Assembly (NCBI GenBank): GCA_007258455.2
Contig: VDFB02275659.1
Span: forward strand, 62,001-126,000
Direction: 5' to 3'
DNA: 64,000 nt
From: Sequoia sempervirens
Taxonomy: Eukaryota; Streptophyta; Pinopsida; Cupressales; Cupressaceae
Shown: in pieces, positions 26,431 through 38,012 of the stretch
Position numbering within the stretch: the stretch's first letter is position 1
Layout: each line of letters starts with the position of its first letter
Program-made: the position numbers and the translations under genes
The notes under the pieces: model-generated
Told to the model about the DNA's origin: nothing
What the model saw: the letters and a program-made list of their open reading frames with translations, nothing else
The model's database searches: none

Positions 26431-26984
26431 TCCCTTTGCAACATATGACATGGTGGGCCCCTTATTACCGTGTTGGCGATTATTTCAGCTTGTTTTAAAG
26501 GTGGCCATCGATGATTTGATCAAACTAGAGGATCAACAGTTGAAATTTAAATATGTATCAAATGTGGTTGAAGCCGTTCGTGCAACCCGCGAATGAGATT
26601 TAATGGAAGATGAGACATCTACTGGCGAGATTTGATTGACATAAAATCAATTTACTTTTTTTATTGGTATCACAAAGCATCCAACTATTTTGTGAAAATA
26701 GTTTAAGAGCCGAAGGTGAAATTGCGAAGCAACTGCAACCATAATTTGGAGTTTATGCTAAAAGAGTCGTAAGTTTATTTTATCTGCCTCCCAGTTATTC
26801 TACACCTTAATTTGGGAAGGGGGTTTGCTATGCTTGTCATTGAGCTCATTGAAATCTTTTGTTAAGGCTATCGTTTAATCAAAAATTGTGAGGAATTATA
26901 GTATTTTACTCTGTAATTTCCTATTTTTGCTTAGTCATAGCCACTTGAAGTGTAACATTGTGATGAAGCCCTAGTTTGTCCAAT

Positions 26985-29900
26985 ATGGCGCCAACCAAGC
27001 AGCACTCTGGCCACATTGAATATTTGAAGAGAAACTTGTACCATGATTTCTTGGATCAATTTCTGTTATCAACGAATGATAGAAGGAAAGGTGTAGTGTT
27101 GATGCGAGGGAAAATCCTAGGGGAGAGGTTAGTGTGTAATTGTTCCAACATTGCCAACGCTAGGGTTCCACTTACCGGCTTGGAAATGTTCAGATTGTGG
27201 TATAGACAGAGGAATTTTCCTCACCCATTTTCAAATGGATGGATGTATGACATGGGGAAGCTAGTTATACCAAATGTATTCCCTGATATGGACTTACTTA
27301 GGGAAGTGGCCGCGAGGTATGACCCCATCACACGGATAATTAGGGATAATGATGGAGGGATGCTATTAGAAATTAATAGAGATGGTATCCAATAGATTTT
27401 TGATTTGAGTGAGCCGAGTGAAGACTTGGTTCCTATCGATCTTGAGGAAATGAAGTAGGAGTATGCAAAAATGAAAACTCTTTTTAGGGCTAAGCTGCTT
27501 CCAACTCATTTGGTTAGGGTAGGAGATTCACAATTTCATATTAGTCCTAGTGACCAGGAACCTTTCAAATTAAATTGTTTTGCCAACCATTTCCTGGCCA
27601 CTTTCTATTCATTATGTCAAATTTTGGGTTTTGATCCTAGTGCGGTAATGCCTATTGCATACATGTTCATGGGGGTGCAAATACAACACCCTAACTTCTC
27701 TATGACATATGACTTTGCTTCTTTCTTGGTTGAGAGGATACATGAAGGGTCGTCGAAGCTGCAGAAAAATGATACTAGCACTCAATTCTTTTGGTATTCT
27801 ACGCTAATGCATATGTTTCTGTTTAAGAATGGGGATTTCTTTTCTGACAAGATGAACTTAAGGAAATCGGTTAATGGAGAAAGATTGCCAGTACAAATAT
27901 GGGCTGCAGATTTATCTTGTAATAAAGAAAACCCTAGTTATGTGCAATTTGATAATTGTTTTGCTTCTAGATTAAGGACTAGATTGATGGTGAATGTACC
28001 TAGGATCCCTAAGGAAGTACATGATTTCCTCAGGCCAAAGTGGAGGAAGCCAGAATTGAGGGTTTTACATAACTGGGGTGACGTTATCCCATACCCAGTC
28101 AGCACTGTCTTGAGAGTATATGGATTTTAGGGAGCCCCTCACATTCTACCATACAATGTGCCACCAAGAATAGGGTTTGTAGAAGTTATGTGGCAGATGG
28201 GTTGTATTCATGAAGACAACCTTACTGGAAGGGGAAAGGGAACATTCTTCCCTGATTATACAGTGGTGTCTGACTTTACATTTTCAAAGGGAGGATGGAC
28301 GCATTTTGATAAATTCTTTGCTGATTACCATTTGAGATTTGGTCCAAGACGACAACATGATCTTGAAGGCTTCTTTGCTCTTTTCAGACAGAATAAAAGG
28401 AAGCAAACTCGCACATGAGTTCAACTTCCCCGAGGACCTGATCAAAAATGAATTTGATCTAAATAAGTAGGAGTTGAACAAAGAGAAGTGGATAGCTTAT
28501 AGTAAGCTATTGTATGTTGTGCATGAAATGGATCTGAAATATGATCCATTGTTGGAGTTCACTACATACCATAAGAAAATTGATTTTCTAATGAAGAATT
28601 TCAAGGAGATTATGGATACCTTAAGAACCAAGAAGATAAATTTAAGGCTAAGTCTTGGTATGCAAGGACAAAGTGTTGGTCCAATTGAAACAAGGTTAGT
28701 ATACCGGCCTACAGAAAAGTGACCCATCTATAGAAGGAAACATGATAGTAGTAGTGATGATGAAGAAGAAATAGATTGAAAGGGGAAGTAGATAATGAAG
28801 GCCCCTCCACTACCAGTTCCAAAATTCAAAGTACCTGGGGTAGTCAAGATAATTGATTTAAAATCTGTGCAAGAAGACAGTCCTCCATCACCACTATCTG
28901 AGCTAAGCCCTAAGAGGCAAAGAACTAATCACCCACATGAGGATTTGACAAATGAAATTATTGTTACTGATCAAAACATGCAGGCTGGTATGCCTTCCCT
29001 CCTAGGTTAGTTGAATTGGTTTTATTCGATTTGGATATGAAAGGTAAAAGTGTACAAGATGCAAGAATGGAAGCATGCAAGGAGTTCTTAGATGACAATA
29101 CATTTGTAAAGACTCCTGTATTCTTTCAATTGGCATGGAGAATGAAATTTGAAGAGTATCAAAATAAATGTAGGGAAAGAAGGGAACTAAGGCCTGATAG
29201 GTCAGACCGGGAGAATGATGAAGAAGTAAAAGCTGAACTAATGGAAGAGTTCAAGAACATCACTCCCGAAGAAGGAAGACAACTAGTGAGTTAGGTTGGT
29301 GTATTGATTTTTCCTAAACGAGACATTGCAAATGCAATGGATTTTAATGCTATTATGAAGTCCAAGAATCCTTTTCAAGATTCTGAAGAAGAAGTTAAAG
29401 CAGCATTGCAAAACTCTACCTTCAATGAGGAATATGAGACCTTGGCAATTTGGGCATTGGATCCACAAGGGAGAAAACCAAATATTGCCAATATTAATCC
29501 AAATTTCAAAGGAGGATTAATAATAAAGAGAGCTTTAGAGACTTCAACCACCGAGGCCACTAGTTTAACTGTGAATGTGGCCAAGTTGGCCCAAAAAACT
29601 GCTGAAAGGGAGGAGGCTGAAAGGAAAAGCCTAGCAGAGAAGTATAACATTCTGATTGAAGACTATAGTAAAATGAAATAGAGGAATGTTGAATTGAAAA
29701 ATGAAGTGGAAAGGTTCAGGTATAGAGAGATTGGGGAAACATCAAATGCTCCAGGAACCAGTACATTATCTCTCGCAGCAGGGTTAATGCCTCTTGCTTC
29801 TCTAAATGTTTCCACACCCAAGTCTCCCATTCAGAATCTTGCTCTCACCCCTCCTCTAGAACAAATTGATGAAGAAATAGAGTGCTCTATTGATCCAACG

Positions 29901-30625
29901 AAGAAACAACTTACATAGAAAATTGATGAATTATAGACATCATTAAGGGTAAGAGAGGAGGGTTTTCTTTAAAAGGAAAAAGAGATTTTTACTACTATTT
30001 TGGAGCACTTAAATGAAAGGGTAGATAATAAATTGCCATCTATACATTCTTTATATTCTTTACTGTTGGAAGCAATAAATAATATTGATAAGGATTAGGA
30101 GGTAGTAGTATAAATAATTGAAAACTGGATCCCTAGGGAAAATGATCTAGATATCATGAATAAAGCCTCAAGGTTTGATATAAATAATAGACCCCAATCA
30201 TTGAATCCTACTCATGTGTTAGTCAAATCATTAAAAGGTTTTCAAACCCTACCAAATGATTTGAGTAGGAAGATTAAGGAATTGGTAAAGAATTTTGATG
30301 ATTGGGGTAACACATTGTTACCTGGTATAATTGATGAACAGGGGAAAGTCAGAACAGTCTAACAATGGCAGGATCAAGCAAATAAGGTCATCAATAACCA
30401 AATTAAATTAATTTGTGATGACTCAGATTATGATTTGTTGGAGAGTTGTATGGATAAGATATTGGTACCAGCTCATTCTTGGAGTCTTTTGAAAGAGATG
30501 CAAACTAGGTAGCGGTAAAGTATATGCCTTATAGTACAAAGGTAAATGAGGTAATTAATTTTGACTAGCCTACTGATGAAGAATACCAAAAGTGGGTATC
30601 TAAGTATTTGAATGATGATGAGTAA
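26985..30625 (+). pseudogene. Unrecognised long gene, copy A (about 1,213 codons)
   Basis: I chose the ATG at 26,985 because copy B has an ATG at the same place in a shared context (AGCCCTAGTTTGTCC upstream), and the stop at 30,623-30,625 because it is shared too. The first 480 codons are globular, with WMYDMGKLVIPNVFPD, LATFYSLCQILGF and PYPVSTVLRVYGF. A Ser/Asp/Glu patch (KHDSSSDDEEE) lies near codon 585, then a Pro-rich stretch and a basic KRQR. A coiled-coil-like segment (LAQKTAEREEAERKSLAEKY) spans about codons 860-910. The end is DEEYQKWVSKYL-like. In-frame stops near 27,393, 27,456, 28,129, 28,468, 28,720 and 29,008 and a frameshift near 28,395 break it. I see no polymerase, integrase, nuclease or helicase motif. 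I do not assign a function. Confidence 0.7.
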
Positions 30626-31415
30626 AAGGAGTGGACTATTGATAGGTAGCAAATCAGATGTTGCGGTTACAATGATTCTAGTTTTATGTTGATGGAATTC
30701 TTAGTGTGGGTTTCTTGTGGTTTTTGTTATTGCATCAACTTTCCTCAGCTGGCGTGATGAATGAGAATATGCTCTAAGATGATTACAATTGTAACAATTT
30801 TTGGAATATCATTAGGTGCTCAAATTGGTTGATGACGTGTGGACTTTCTGGCCTAAAGCTTGTTTGCTCCTTCATTTTTCTATAAGAAGGATTTCAAGGC
30901 TAGAAGTACGGGTGAGCGAGTTAGATAATTTTGATCGAGTCTAGGCGAAGTTACAAAGCAGATTGTAAAGACGTATGGTTTTAGAGAGAAATGCAATTTA
31001 GGACTGGGTCATTTTGTAATAGGTTTTAACTTCATAAGGATTTAATGTTGCATAACAGTATTAGCATTTGAAGTGAAATGATAAATTCAACCTCATGTCT
31101 CTCCATTATATGTGCATATCTAAACCTTGAATAAAATAACTAAGGGTTGTTTCATTTAGCTCACTGTTGTGGTGTGTATAATTCTATTTTAGCTTTAATT
31201 CAAGGAATTAATTAAAATGCTTGAATGGGATTATAGGCAGATATGTTATGTATAAGGATTTGATAAGTAGTATTAGGTTACAATACATACTGATGAAATT
31301 GTAATGCAATATTGTTAGGGACTTTGCATGTTATCTATTACGTTTGTTATAAATCTTTAGATGCTTATAAATTTGACTCTTGCAATGGATATATGACACT
31401 GATCTAAGTTGCATT

Positions 31416-32034
31416 CATTCGTTAGTAGTAAAAAATAAACCAACTCTTTCCTTGTATTCTTTTATAATTTTCATTATTCTTATTTATTTTACACCTACAT
31501 TTACAAATACACATACATATGCATTTACTATTTTCATTTATTTCTCATGTAGTTTAATAGTTTGATTGATTTCATATTATATGTGTTAAAGACTTTAGAA
31601 TTTCAATTACATTAATTTATGGATATGTTGTATCTATAACACTACAAAACCATATGTTCTTTTCATTTACACTTGCATTTAGAAATAAACATTTATATTT
31701 ATAGATATATATTTCTTTAATGGTATGTTGCATTTATTGTTTTAGGAGAACATCCAGTAATTGCATTTACATTTACATTTAAAAATACATATACATACAT
31801 ACATACATACATATGTGCATGTGTGTGTATGTATATCATTTATATTCAGTGTTCAAAAACAACCCATTAGGTCTGCACATGGATAAAAATTCATAAAATC
31901 ATATCTCCCATACATGTTTTGTTAAAACCTAGGCTTGAACCTCTCATTTCACATGCTTTTCTTCACAAAAATATTGAGGAAATCAACTATACCTTCTTTA
32001 TTTCTCATCCTACGCCCTATTGATGCATCTTACA
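31416..32034. other. AT-rich spacer with a (CATA)n microsatellite
   Basis: No gene seen. A CATACATA tract near 31,791-31,812 is followed by a TGTGTG run. Confidence 0.5.
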
Positions 32035-32205
32035 ATTAATTCAAACTCATGTCTCTCCATTGTACAAGCATATCTGAATTTTGAATAAAATGATCAAGGA
32101 TTGTTTTGTTCATCTCACTGTTGTGGTGTGTATGATTCTTGTTTTAGGTTTAATTCAAGGAATTAATTAAAATTATTGAATGGGATTGTAGGTGGATATG
32201 TTTTG
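32035..32205 (+). repeat. Isolated fragment of the unknown unit's 3' part
   Basis: This stretch closely matches about 31,085-31,250 and 49,690-49,850, including CTCATGTCTCTCCATTGTAC, CACTGTTGTGGTGTGTATGA and TTTAATTCAAGGAATTAA. It lies about 0.8 kb beyond the equivalent sequence of copy A, so it is a separate, third copy of this part. Confidence 0.8.
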
Positions 32206-32379
32206 TATAAGCTATTTTATTTTTTTCTGTCTTATCTTATACCATTTTACGAGAATGGGGTGCCAATGTACGAGAAGATCTTTGGAAACTAGGCATGAAA
32301 ATTTGAAGGTTAAAGAGAATGGGGGTGCCAAACTTATAGTACTCATTGCCCCTTGGTCGTCGATTTTCCCTGATTTCCC

Positions 32380-32600
32380 TCAAACTCTTCCTTGGTGTTG
32401 GTATTAACCTTTTTGTCACTCCTCCAAACTCTTCCTCGGTGTTGATATTGTCCTTGTTTTCACTCCTCCAAACTCTTTGTCGGCGTTGGTATTAACCTTG
32501 TTTTAACTCCAAACTCTTCCTCGGCGCTGGCATTGACCTTGTTTTCACTACTCCAAACTCTTCCTCGGCGCTGGTATTGACCTTTCACTTCTCCAATTTG
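32380..32600 (+). repeat. Minisatellite, about 44-bp unit, five copies
   Basis: Units with the core CCAAACTCTTCCTCGGCG followed by TTGGTATTGACCTTGTTTTC begin near 32,380, 32,424, 32,468, 32,510 and 32,554. The last two are nearly identical and the first is the most diverged. Confidence 0.75.
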
Positions 32601-32956
32601 ATGAGCTACAACCTGGTTTCATTAGGTTTTATAGTATGTTAATTAAGTTCAAAATTTTGGCGCCATTTAGCTTGGTTTTAATATTCTACAATATAGTTAA
32701 GTATATATTAGCTATATTTTACATAATAAATAATATAATTATTCAACTTATTATAATGATATATTATATTCTTTAACAAAATTATTAAATACGTATAAAA
32801 TTATTATAATTAATAATTAATAATAAGTATATTTTTATATAATACAAAATATAATTAATATAATATATATTTAATATAATAGTAATATATATTAATATGA
32901 GATAGAGAAACTAAATTTTGATTGGTTGTTTCATGTCAACAATCCAAGGATGGCAT

Positions 32957-32972
32957 GTGTCCTTGGGGAGTT
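32957..32972. repeat. SINE target site duplication, left copy
   Basis: GTGTCCTTGGGGAGTT is repeated exactly at 33,257-33,272, flanking the SINE. The last two T's may be shared with the A/T tail. Confidence 0.85.
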
Positions 32973-33256
32973 TTTTTTTGATAACTCAAAGGTATCCTAG
33001 AGCCCTCAATCTGGAGATTTTTAGGCCCTTTTGCGGCTCTGCCTAGTGACATCAACCGCCCTTGCCCCGGGCTTACTTTTTTGCTAGGTTTTGGGGGAGG
33101 AGGAGGCGATCAAAGGTAGAATAATCCTCTGGGTGGGTGGACTATGTAGCCTGCAAGTGCATCCACCCTTGTTAACCCGGGAGTGTGAGTCGACCTCGAG
33201 ACCTATATGGGACGAACCCAAATCCCTTAACCAACCATGCCACCCGTGTAGGATAG
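32973..33256 (-). mobile_element. tRNA-derived SINE, about 284 bp
   Basis: Read on the minus strand from 33,256, it has an A box TGGCATGGTTGG (33,242-33,231; one change from the tRNA consensus) and a B-box-like GAGGTCGACTC (33,197-33,187), so an internal Pol III promoter. It ends in an A run (T's at 32,973-32,979). A perfect 16-bp duplication flanks it, the mark of LINE-assisted insertion. The perfect duplication suggests a relatively recent insertion compared with the decayed surroundings. No coding capacity is expected. I cannot name the SINE family. Confidence 0.82.
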
Positions 33257-33272
33257 GTGTCCTTGGGGAGTT
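33257..33272. repeat. SINE target site duplication, right copy
   Basis: Exact copy of 32,957-32,972. Confidence 0.85.
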
Positions 33273-33489
33273 ATGATCAAGGTATCATGCCATTTGATAA
33301 AAGATATGATAATTCTCCTTTAAGACCTTTTCAATGTACCCATTCCACACTTTAGGAGACAAAGATAAATATAGAGAAGAAAATATAGAGAGGGAGGGAG
33401 ATAATGAAAAGCATACAAATAGAAAGGGAGACAAAGAGATAGAGAGGGGTAGAAAGATAAAGAGATAAGGATGAATAGATAGAGATATA

Positions 33490-33885
33490 GGGAGGGTGAT
33501 TGATATATCTCTCCCTATCGCTCTCTATATCTCTATATCTCTCACTATCTATGTCACTCCCGCCTCTTCCCCCCTCTATCTATTGAGCTATCTCTCCCTC
33601 TCCCCCCTTTCTCTCTCATTCACTCCATCTCTCCCTCCATCTCTCCTACTCTATATCTCTATCTCCATTTCTATTTTTATCTCCCTCTCACTCCTTTCTC
33701 TATCTCTTTCTATCTATATCCTTTCTCCCCTCCCCCTCTTATCTCTCACCATCTCTCCCTCCCTATCCCCACTATCCATCGACTCTCTATCTCCACCTCT
33801 CTTCCTTTCTCTTCCCATATATCTCCATCTATCTTTCTCTTCCCATATATCTCTATATCTCTCTCTTTCTCTCCCCATATATTAA
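33490..33885 (+). repeat. Pyrimidine-rich (TCTC/TATC) microsatellite
   Basis: About 400 bases of CTCTCTATCTC-type sequence, preceded at 33,360-33,480 by the complementary purine-rich composition (GAGAGAGGG, GATAGAGA). The open frame across it is a by-product of the low complexity. Confidence 0.8.
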
Positions 33886-34860
33886 CTAAGAAGCCATGCA
33901 AGCATACAATAGTATATGTTGGTAAAACTATAATAGTGTTTTATTAAACTATAAGTAGATTATTGTCACCACTCTTCATTCAACATGAAATGCCAAATGT
34001 ACCAATTGTTTTGTTTCTTTTTTCAAGTTTCATTAACCAAGCTATTTACTGGGTTGAATAAAGTTGTGTTATGACCCTTCTTCTCTTTAAAATAATAAGA
34101 CAATATTAGCGAGATCAGGAAGGGGAGAAAACTAAACTCTAAAATAGGGATAGTTGTGGGTTTTTTGGTTTTCTTTGTATACTATATACTTAGTTCCTCT
34201 AGGATAAATAAGTAACTTTAGATCATTTTCTTAGTTGTGTATCCTAACTAATATAGAGTAAGTTTTTTCATTTTAATTGACTACTACGTAATAGTTTATG
34301 TGTTGAAAGAATTGTTTCCATTGTTTGTAGTTTTTACATTGGAATACAAATCATATTTAATTTCATTCCAATATACTTCTTTCATAAAGATATTTGTTTG
34401 AAATAAGTGCTTCATAACCCATCTAATCAAATCATAATTAACCTATCAAAAATGCAATAGGAATTTTCTAAAGAAAAGAACACTTGAGCCAATCATAAGA
34501 TTATGGCCTTCAAAGAAAGGATTGATCCACCTTAGCAATAACAACTACCCGATTTAAACCTAGGTATGTGTAGGATCATGATGGGCCAAAAAGTGGCAAC
34601 ATGAAAAAAGTAGCATTTTGAACTCACCAAAAAATGCGAAAATCCTGATTTGAATTTTTTTTTGGGTTGGCTATCAGTACATTGCTCCATAGCAATTCCC
34701 AGGCCAAAGTACTACAAATCAGATATACAATTTGTTTTGGATATCCAATTCGTGTCTAATATCTAATTTGAAAAACATTTTAAAATGTAATATTTTGGTG
34801 CTATAAATCAGATATCCAGTTTTTGTACACATATACCCAAGAGTAATTAGGAGGTCGAGG
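33886..34860. other. AT-rich spacer
   Basis: No gene or element is recognised. A phrase GATATCCA..TTTG repeats loosely at 34,720-34,830. Confidence 0.5.
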
Positions 34861-34870
34861 GTGGGCAAGA

Positions 34871-34930
<60 letters not shown>

Positions 34931-36419
34931 GAAGGGAGAGAAAGAGATAGATCGAGAGGGGGAAAGGGAGGGAAAATGAGAGAGAGAGAGGGGGGAAAGG
35001 GATAGAGAGATATATATAGAGAAATAATTAGGAGGGGGAAGGGAGAGGGGAAGAGGGGAAGAAGGGGAGAGGTAGAGAGAGAGAGAGAATTAGAAAGGGG
35101 AAGGGAGAGGGGAAGAGTGTTGAGGGTAGAGTATAGAAGGTTTAAGGGTTTAGGGTTTAAGGGTTTATGGTTGAGGGTTTAGGGATGAGGGGGTAGGAGA
35201 GAGAGACTTCAGAGAGAGAGAGAGAGAAAGGAAGGGAGGGTTAAGGGTTAAGGGTTGGGGTTTAGGGTTTAGGATGAGGGGTAGGAGGGAGAGACTTGAG
35301 AGAGAGAGAGAGGGAGGGAGTGGGAGAGAGATAAAGGAAGGGAGGGTTAAGGTAGAGGGTAGAGGTTTAAGGGTTAAGGGTTAAGGGTTAAGGGTTAAGG
35401 GTTTAGGGCTTAGGGTTTAGGGTTAAGGGAGAGAGATAGAGGGTGAGGAGTGAGAGAGAGACCTAAGAGAGGGAGAGGGGGTAGGATATTGAAGATACTT
35501 GAGAGAGAGGAGGAGAGAGAGAGACCCCAAAGATGGAGTGGTGCTAGGAGGAGAGACTTGAGAGAGAGATAAAGGAAGGGAGGGTTAAGGGTAGAGGGCA
35601 GGAGGGTTTAGGGTTAAGGAAGAGAGATAGAGGGAGTGAGTGAGTGAGAGAGACCTAAGAGAGGGAGAGGGGGTAGGATATTGAAGATATTTGAGAGAGA
35701 TATAGGGAGGGAGTGGGATAGAGAGTGAGGGAGGGAGGGTTAAGGGTACAAGGTAGATGGTTTAAGGGTTTAGGGTTAAGGGTGGAGGGGAGAGAGATAG
35801 AGGGAGTGTGTGAGTGACAAAAATACCTAAGAGAGGGAGAAGAGGTAGGAGGGAGAGACTTGAGAGAGAGATAAAGGAAGGGAGGGTAAAGGGTAAAGGG
35901 TAGAGGATTTAAGGGTTTAGGGTTCAAGGTAGAGGGAATAGAGGTATAGGGAGTGAGTGAGTGAGTGAGAGAGAGACCTAAGAGAGGGAGAGGGGGTAGG
36001 AGGGAGACATGGTTAAGGGTAGAGGGTAGAGGGTTTAATGTTAAGGGTTAAGGGTTTAGGGTTATGAGTAGAGGGGAGAGAGAGAGGGATTCAGTGAGAG
36101 AGAGAGGGAGGGAGTGGGAGAGAGATAGAGAGTAAAGGGTTAAGGGTAAAGGGTAGAAGGTATAGGTTTAAGGGTGGCGGGGAGGGAGATAAGACTAAGT
36201 GGGAGAGAGATAGAGAGTAGAGGGTTAAGGGTAAAGGGTAGAAGGTAGAGGGTTAAGGGTGGAGGGGAGGGAGATAAGACTGAGTGAGTGAGTGAGAGAG
36301 AGAGACCTGAGAGAGGGAGAGGGGGTAGGAGGGTGAGACTTGAGGGAGAGAGGGAAAGAGGGAGGGAGTGGGAGAGAGATAAGGGTAGAGGGAGGTTTAA
36401 GGATTAGAGTTTAAGGGTT

Positions 36420-36480
<61 letters not shown>

Positions 36481-36545
36481 TAGGAGGGAGAGGCTTGAGA
36501 GAGGGGTAGAGGGTTTAAGGGTTAATGGTTTAGGGTTTAGGGTTA
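34861..36545 (+). repeat. Mixed GA microsatellite and degenerate TTTAGGG telomere-like array
   Basis: Nearly pure (GA)n runs lie at about 34,873-34,928 and 36,424-36,475. Between them GAGAGAGA blocks alternate with runs of TTTAGGG, TTAAGGG and TAGAGGG variants from about 35,130. A composite unit (GGTTTAGGGTTAAGG, then GAGAGATAGAGGGAGTGAGTGAGTG, in two pieces here, then GACCTAAGAGAGGGAGAGGGGGTAGGA) recurs about every 170-200 bases. The plant-type telomere heptamer is recognisable, and its G-rich strand is the plus strand. Confidence 0.8.
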
Positions 36546-36552
36546 TGGGTAG

Positions 36553-36780
36553 TGATGGAACTTCAAAGTTTTGTTCTTTGTGTTCTATTTTGTCTTGCCT
36601 TGTGTCTTTGGTCATCTATGGTGTTTGGGAAAAGCCTAAGGATGGGGTTTTACCTTCATCTTCATGTAAAACCCTAGTGTTCATCTTACACCTTGGATGG
36701 GATCTATTTGGCCGTTACTTTTTGGGAAGGCTTTAAAATGACTTAAGCCCCATTGCTTTGTACGTTTAGGCTACACAACA
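36553..36780 (+). repeat. Partial copy C of the unknown unit, 5' end
   Basis: TGATGGAACTTC at the start matches 25,673 in copy A. The match continues through TTCATCTTCAT, a GG.CGTTAC.TTTT block and TTTAAAA, then CCCCAT. After about 36,780 the match is lost and AT-rich DNA follows. Confidence 0.65.
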
Positions 36781-37745
36781 TACAAAATGGTATATTTAAT
36801 AAGTTTTAACAATTTTTAGTCATTTTAAAGATTTTATTTATTTATTTATTTTATATAGGTATATTTAGACTTTTGATGGCTTATGTACAATTATGCATAT
36901 TCTTTTATTTATTATATTTTTCGCAATATCATGTTATTCTTGATTAATCACATCATTTGCTTGTCATTTTTATTTGTCTTGTTGAAAAATATTTTATCTT
37001 TACTTTACATCTATGATAATTTAAAAATTATAAAATTATAAAATTATAATAAAAACTTATTTTTATTAATCTCTTGAAGTAGGTCCTAATCTTTTGTAGA
37101 TTAATAAATATCCAATAGCTATTTCTTTCCTTTATTTCTATAAATGTGTCTCATGTCTCTATTGAAATTTATGAGATGTGTATGTAATTCTTAGCACAAG
37201 ACTCTTAGAGATTAGGATTTATTTTCACATTTATCTATTTTCTTATTGTTCCTATTAGTGGCTAATTAAATCTTCATTAAAAACCTACAAAGAGTTTGGG
37301 TCCTTCAATCTCAAAGCTTGTCTAATTTCTTGATGAAAATCATTCACATTGATTCCAAATATTGTGCTCCTTGCATGATACATATATAAAATGCACTTGG
37401 TAATTTAGTATGTGGTTGAAATATTAGAGTAACAACAAATGGTTCTTTTCATGTTTGACACATGATTGGCCATTTTTACTATGTTAAATTTTTATTTTCA
37501 CTTTTAGTTTCATGGTTTTCATGTTGTCAAATTTTCATACATTTCTTAGTCATTGGTTTGTTATTGTTTAAATTATGATGTCATTGGTTTTTATTTTATG
37601 ATTATAAATAAGGTTTTTATTTTAGGTAATGCATAAACAATAATGTGATCATCTTAGATCTAAAACATAAATCAAAAGGTATAGATATATAATTTTCAAA
37701 ATTACATCTATATTTGATCTTTAATAAAAACATAAACTAATATAA
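36781..37745. other. AT-rich spacer
   Basis: No gene seen. It sits between two parts of partial copy C. Confidence 0.5.
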
Positions 37746-38000
37746 TTTAATTAACCCCAATCTAAATCCCAACCCTACTATTAACCCAAATCTTAAGCCT
37801 AACAATAACCCTAAGTGAACACTTATCCTAATTGAACATTAACCTTGATTTAGCCCAAACCCTAACCTTAACCCTAACTCTAATTGAACCCTAACCCTAA
37901 GTAAACTCTAGCCCTGATTGAAATCTAACCCTAATTAAGCTCTAGCCCTAATTGAACCCCAACCCTAACCTAAACCCTATTTTTTGCTAACCCTAGTATC
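37746..38000 (-). repeat. Degenerate CCCTAA telomere-like array
   Basis: CCCTAA and AACCCTAA variants are joined by TTGAA linkers, giving phrases such as CCCTAATTGAACCC and CCCTAAGTGAACACT. The G-rich strand is the minus strand here, opposite to the 34.9-36.5 kb array. Confidence 0.75.
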
Positions 38001-38012
38001 TCACAAATACAG

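Larger units (their letters stand above)
25673..31415 (+). repeat. Unknown single-gene repeat unit, copy A (about 5.7 kb)
   Basis: This unit is closely matched by 44,505-50,012 across three parts: a 5' non-coding part of about 1.2 kb, one long gene and a 3' non-coding part of about 0.8 kb. The similarity ends near ATATGACACTGATCTAAG. The start TGATGGAGCTTTC at 25,673 is matched by TGATGGAACTTC at 36,553 in a partial third copy, so it is a likely true boundary. A TG start suggests an LTR, but I found no matching terminal repeat, primer site, RT or transposase. A non-autonomous retroelement, a transduplicated host gene and a tandem duplication all remain possible. Confidence 0.7.

Noticed and set aside
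27000..30600. Unknown gene A as an ordinary gag or PMD protein
   Set aside because: I could not find the gag helical motif, zinc knuckle or PMD landmarks that are clear elsewhere in the window. I left it unassigned.
25673..31415. Unit A as a Helitron (TC start, CTAA end)
   Set aside because: The end CTAAG could fit CTRR, but there is no stable hairpin 10-12 bases before it, and no Rep/helicase in either copy.
33496..33885. A 129-codon open frame rich in Ser, Leu and Ile
   Set aside because: It is a translation of CT/TATC microsatellite. Low complexity removes stop codons, and there is no domain.
35655..36615. Minus-strand frames rich in Pro, Leu and Ser
   Set aside because: They are translations of the telomere-like and GA arrays.
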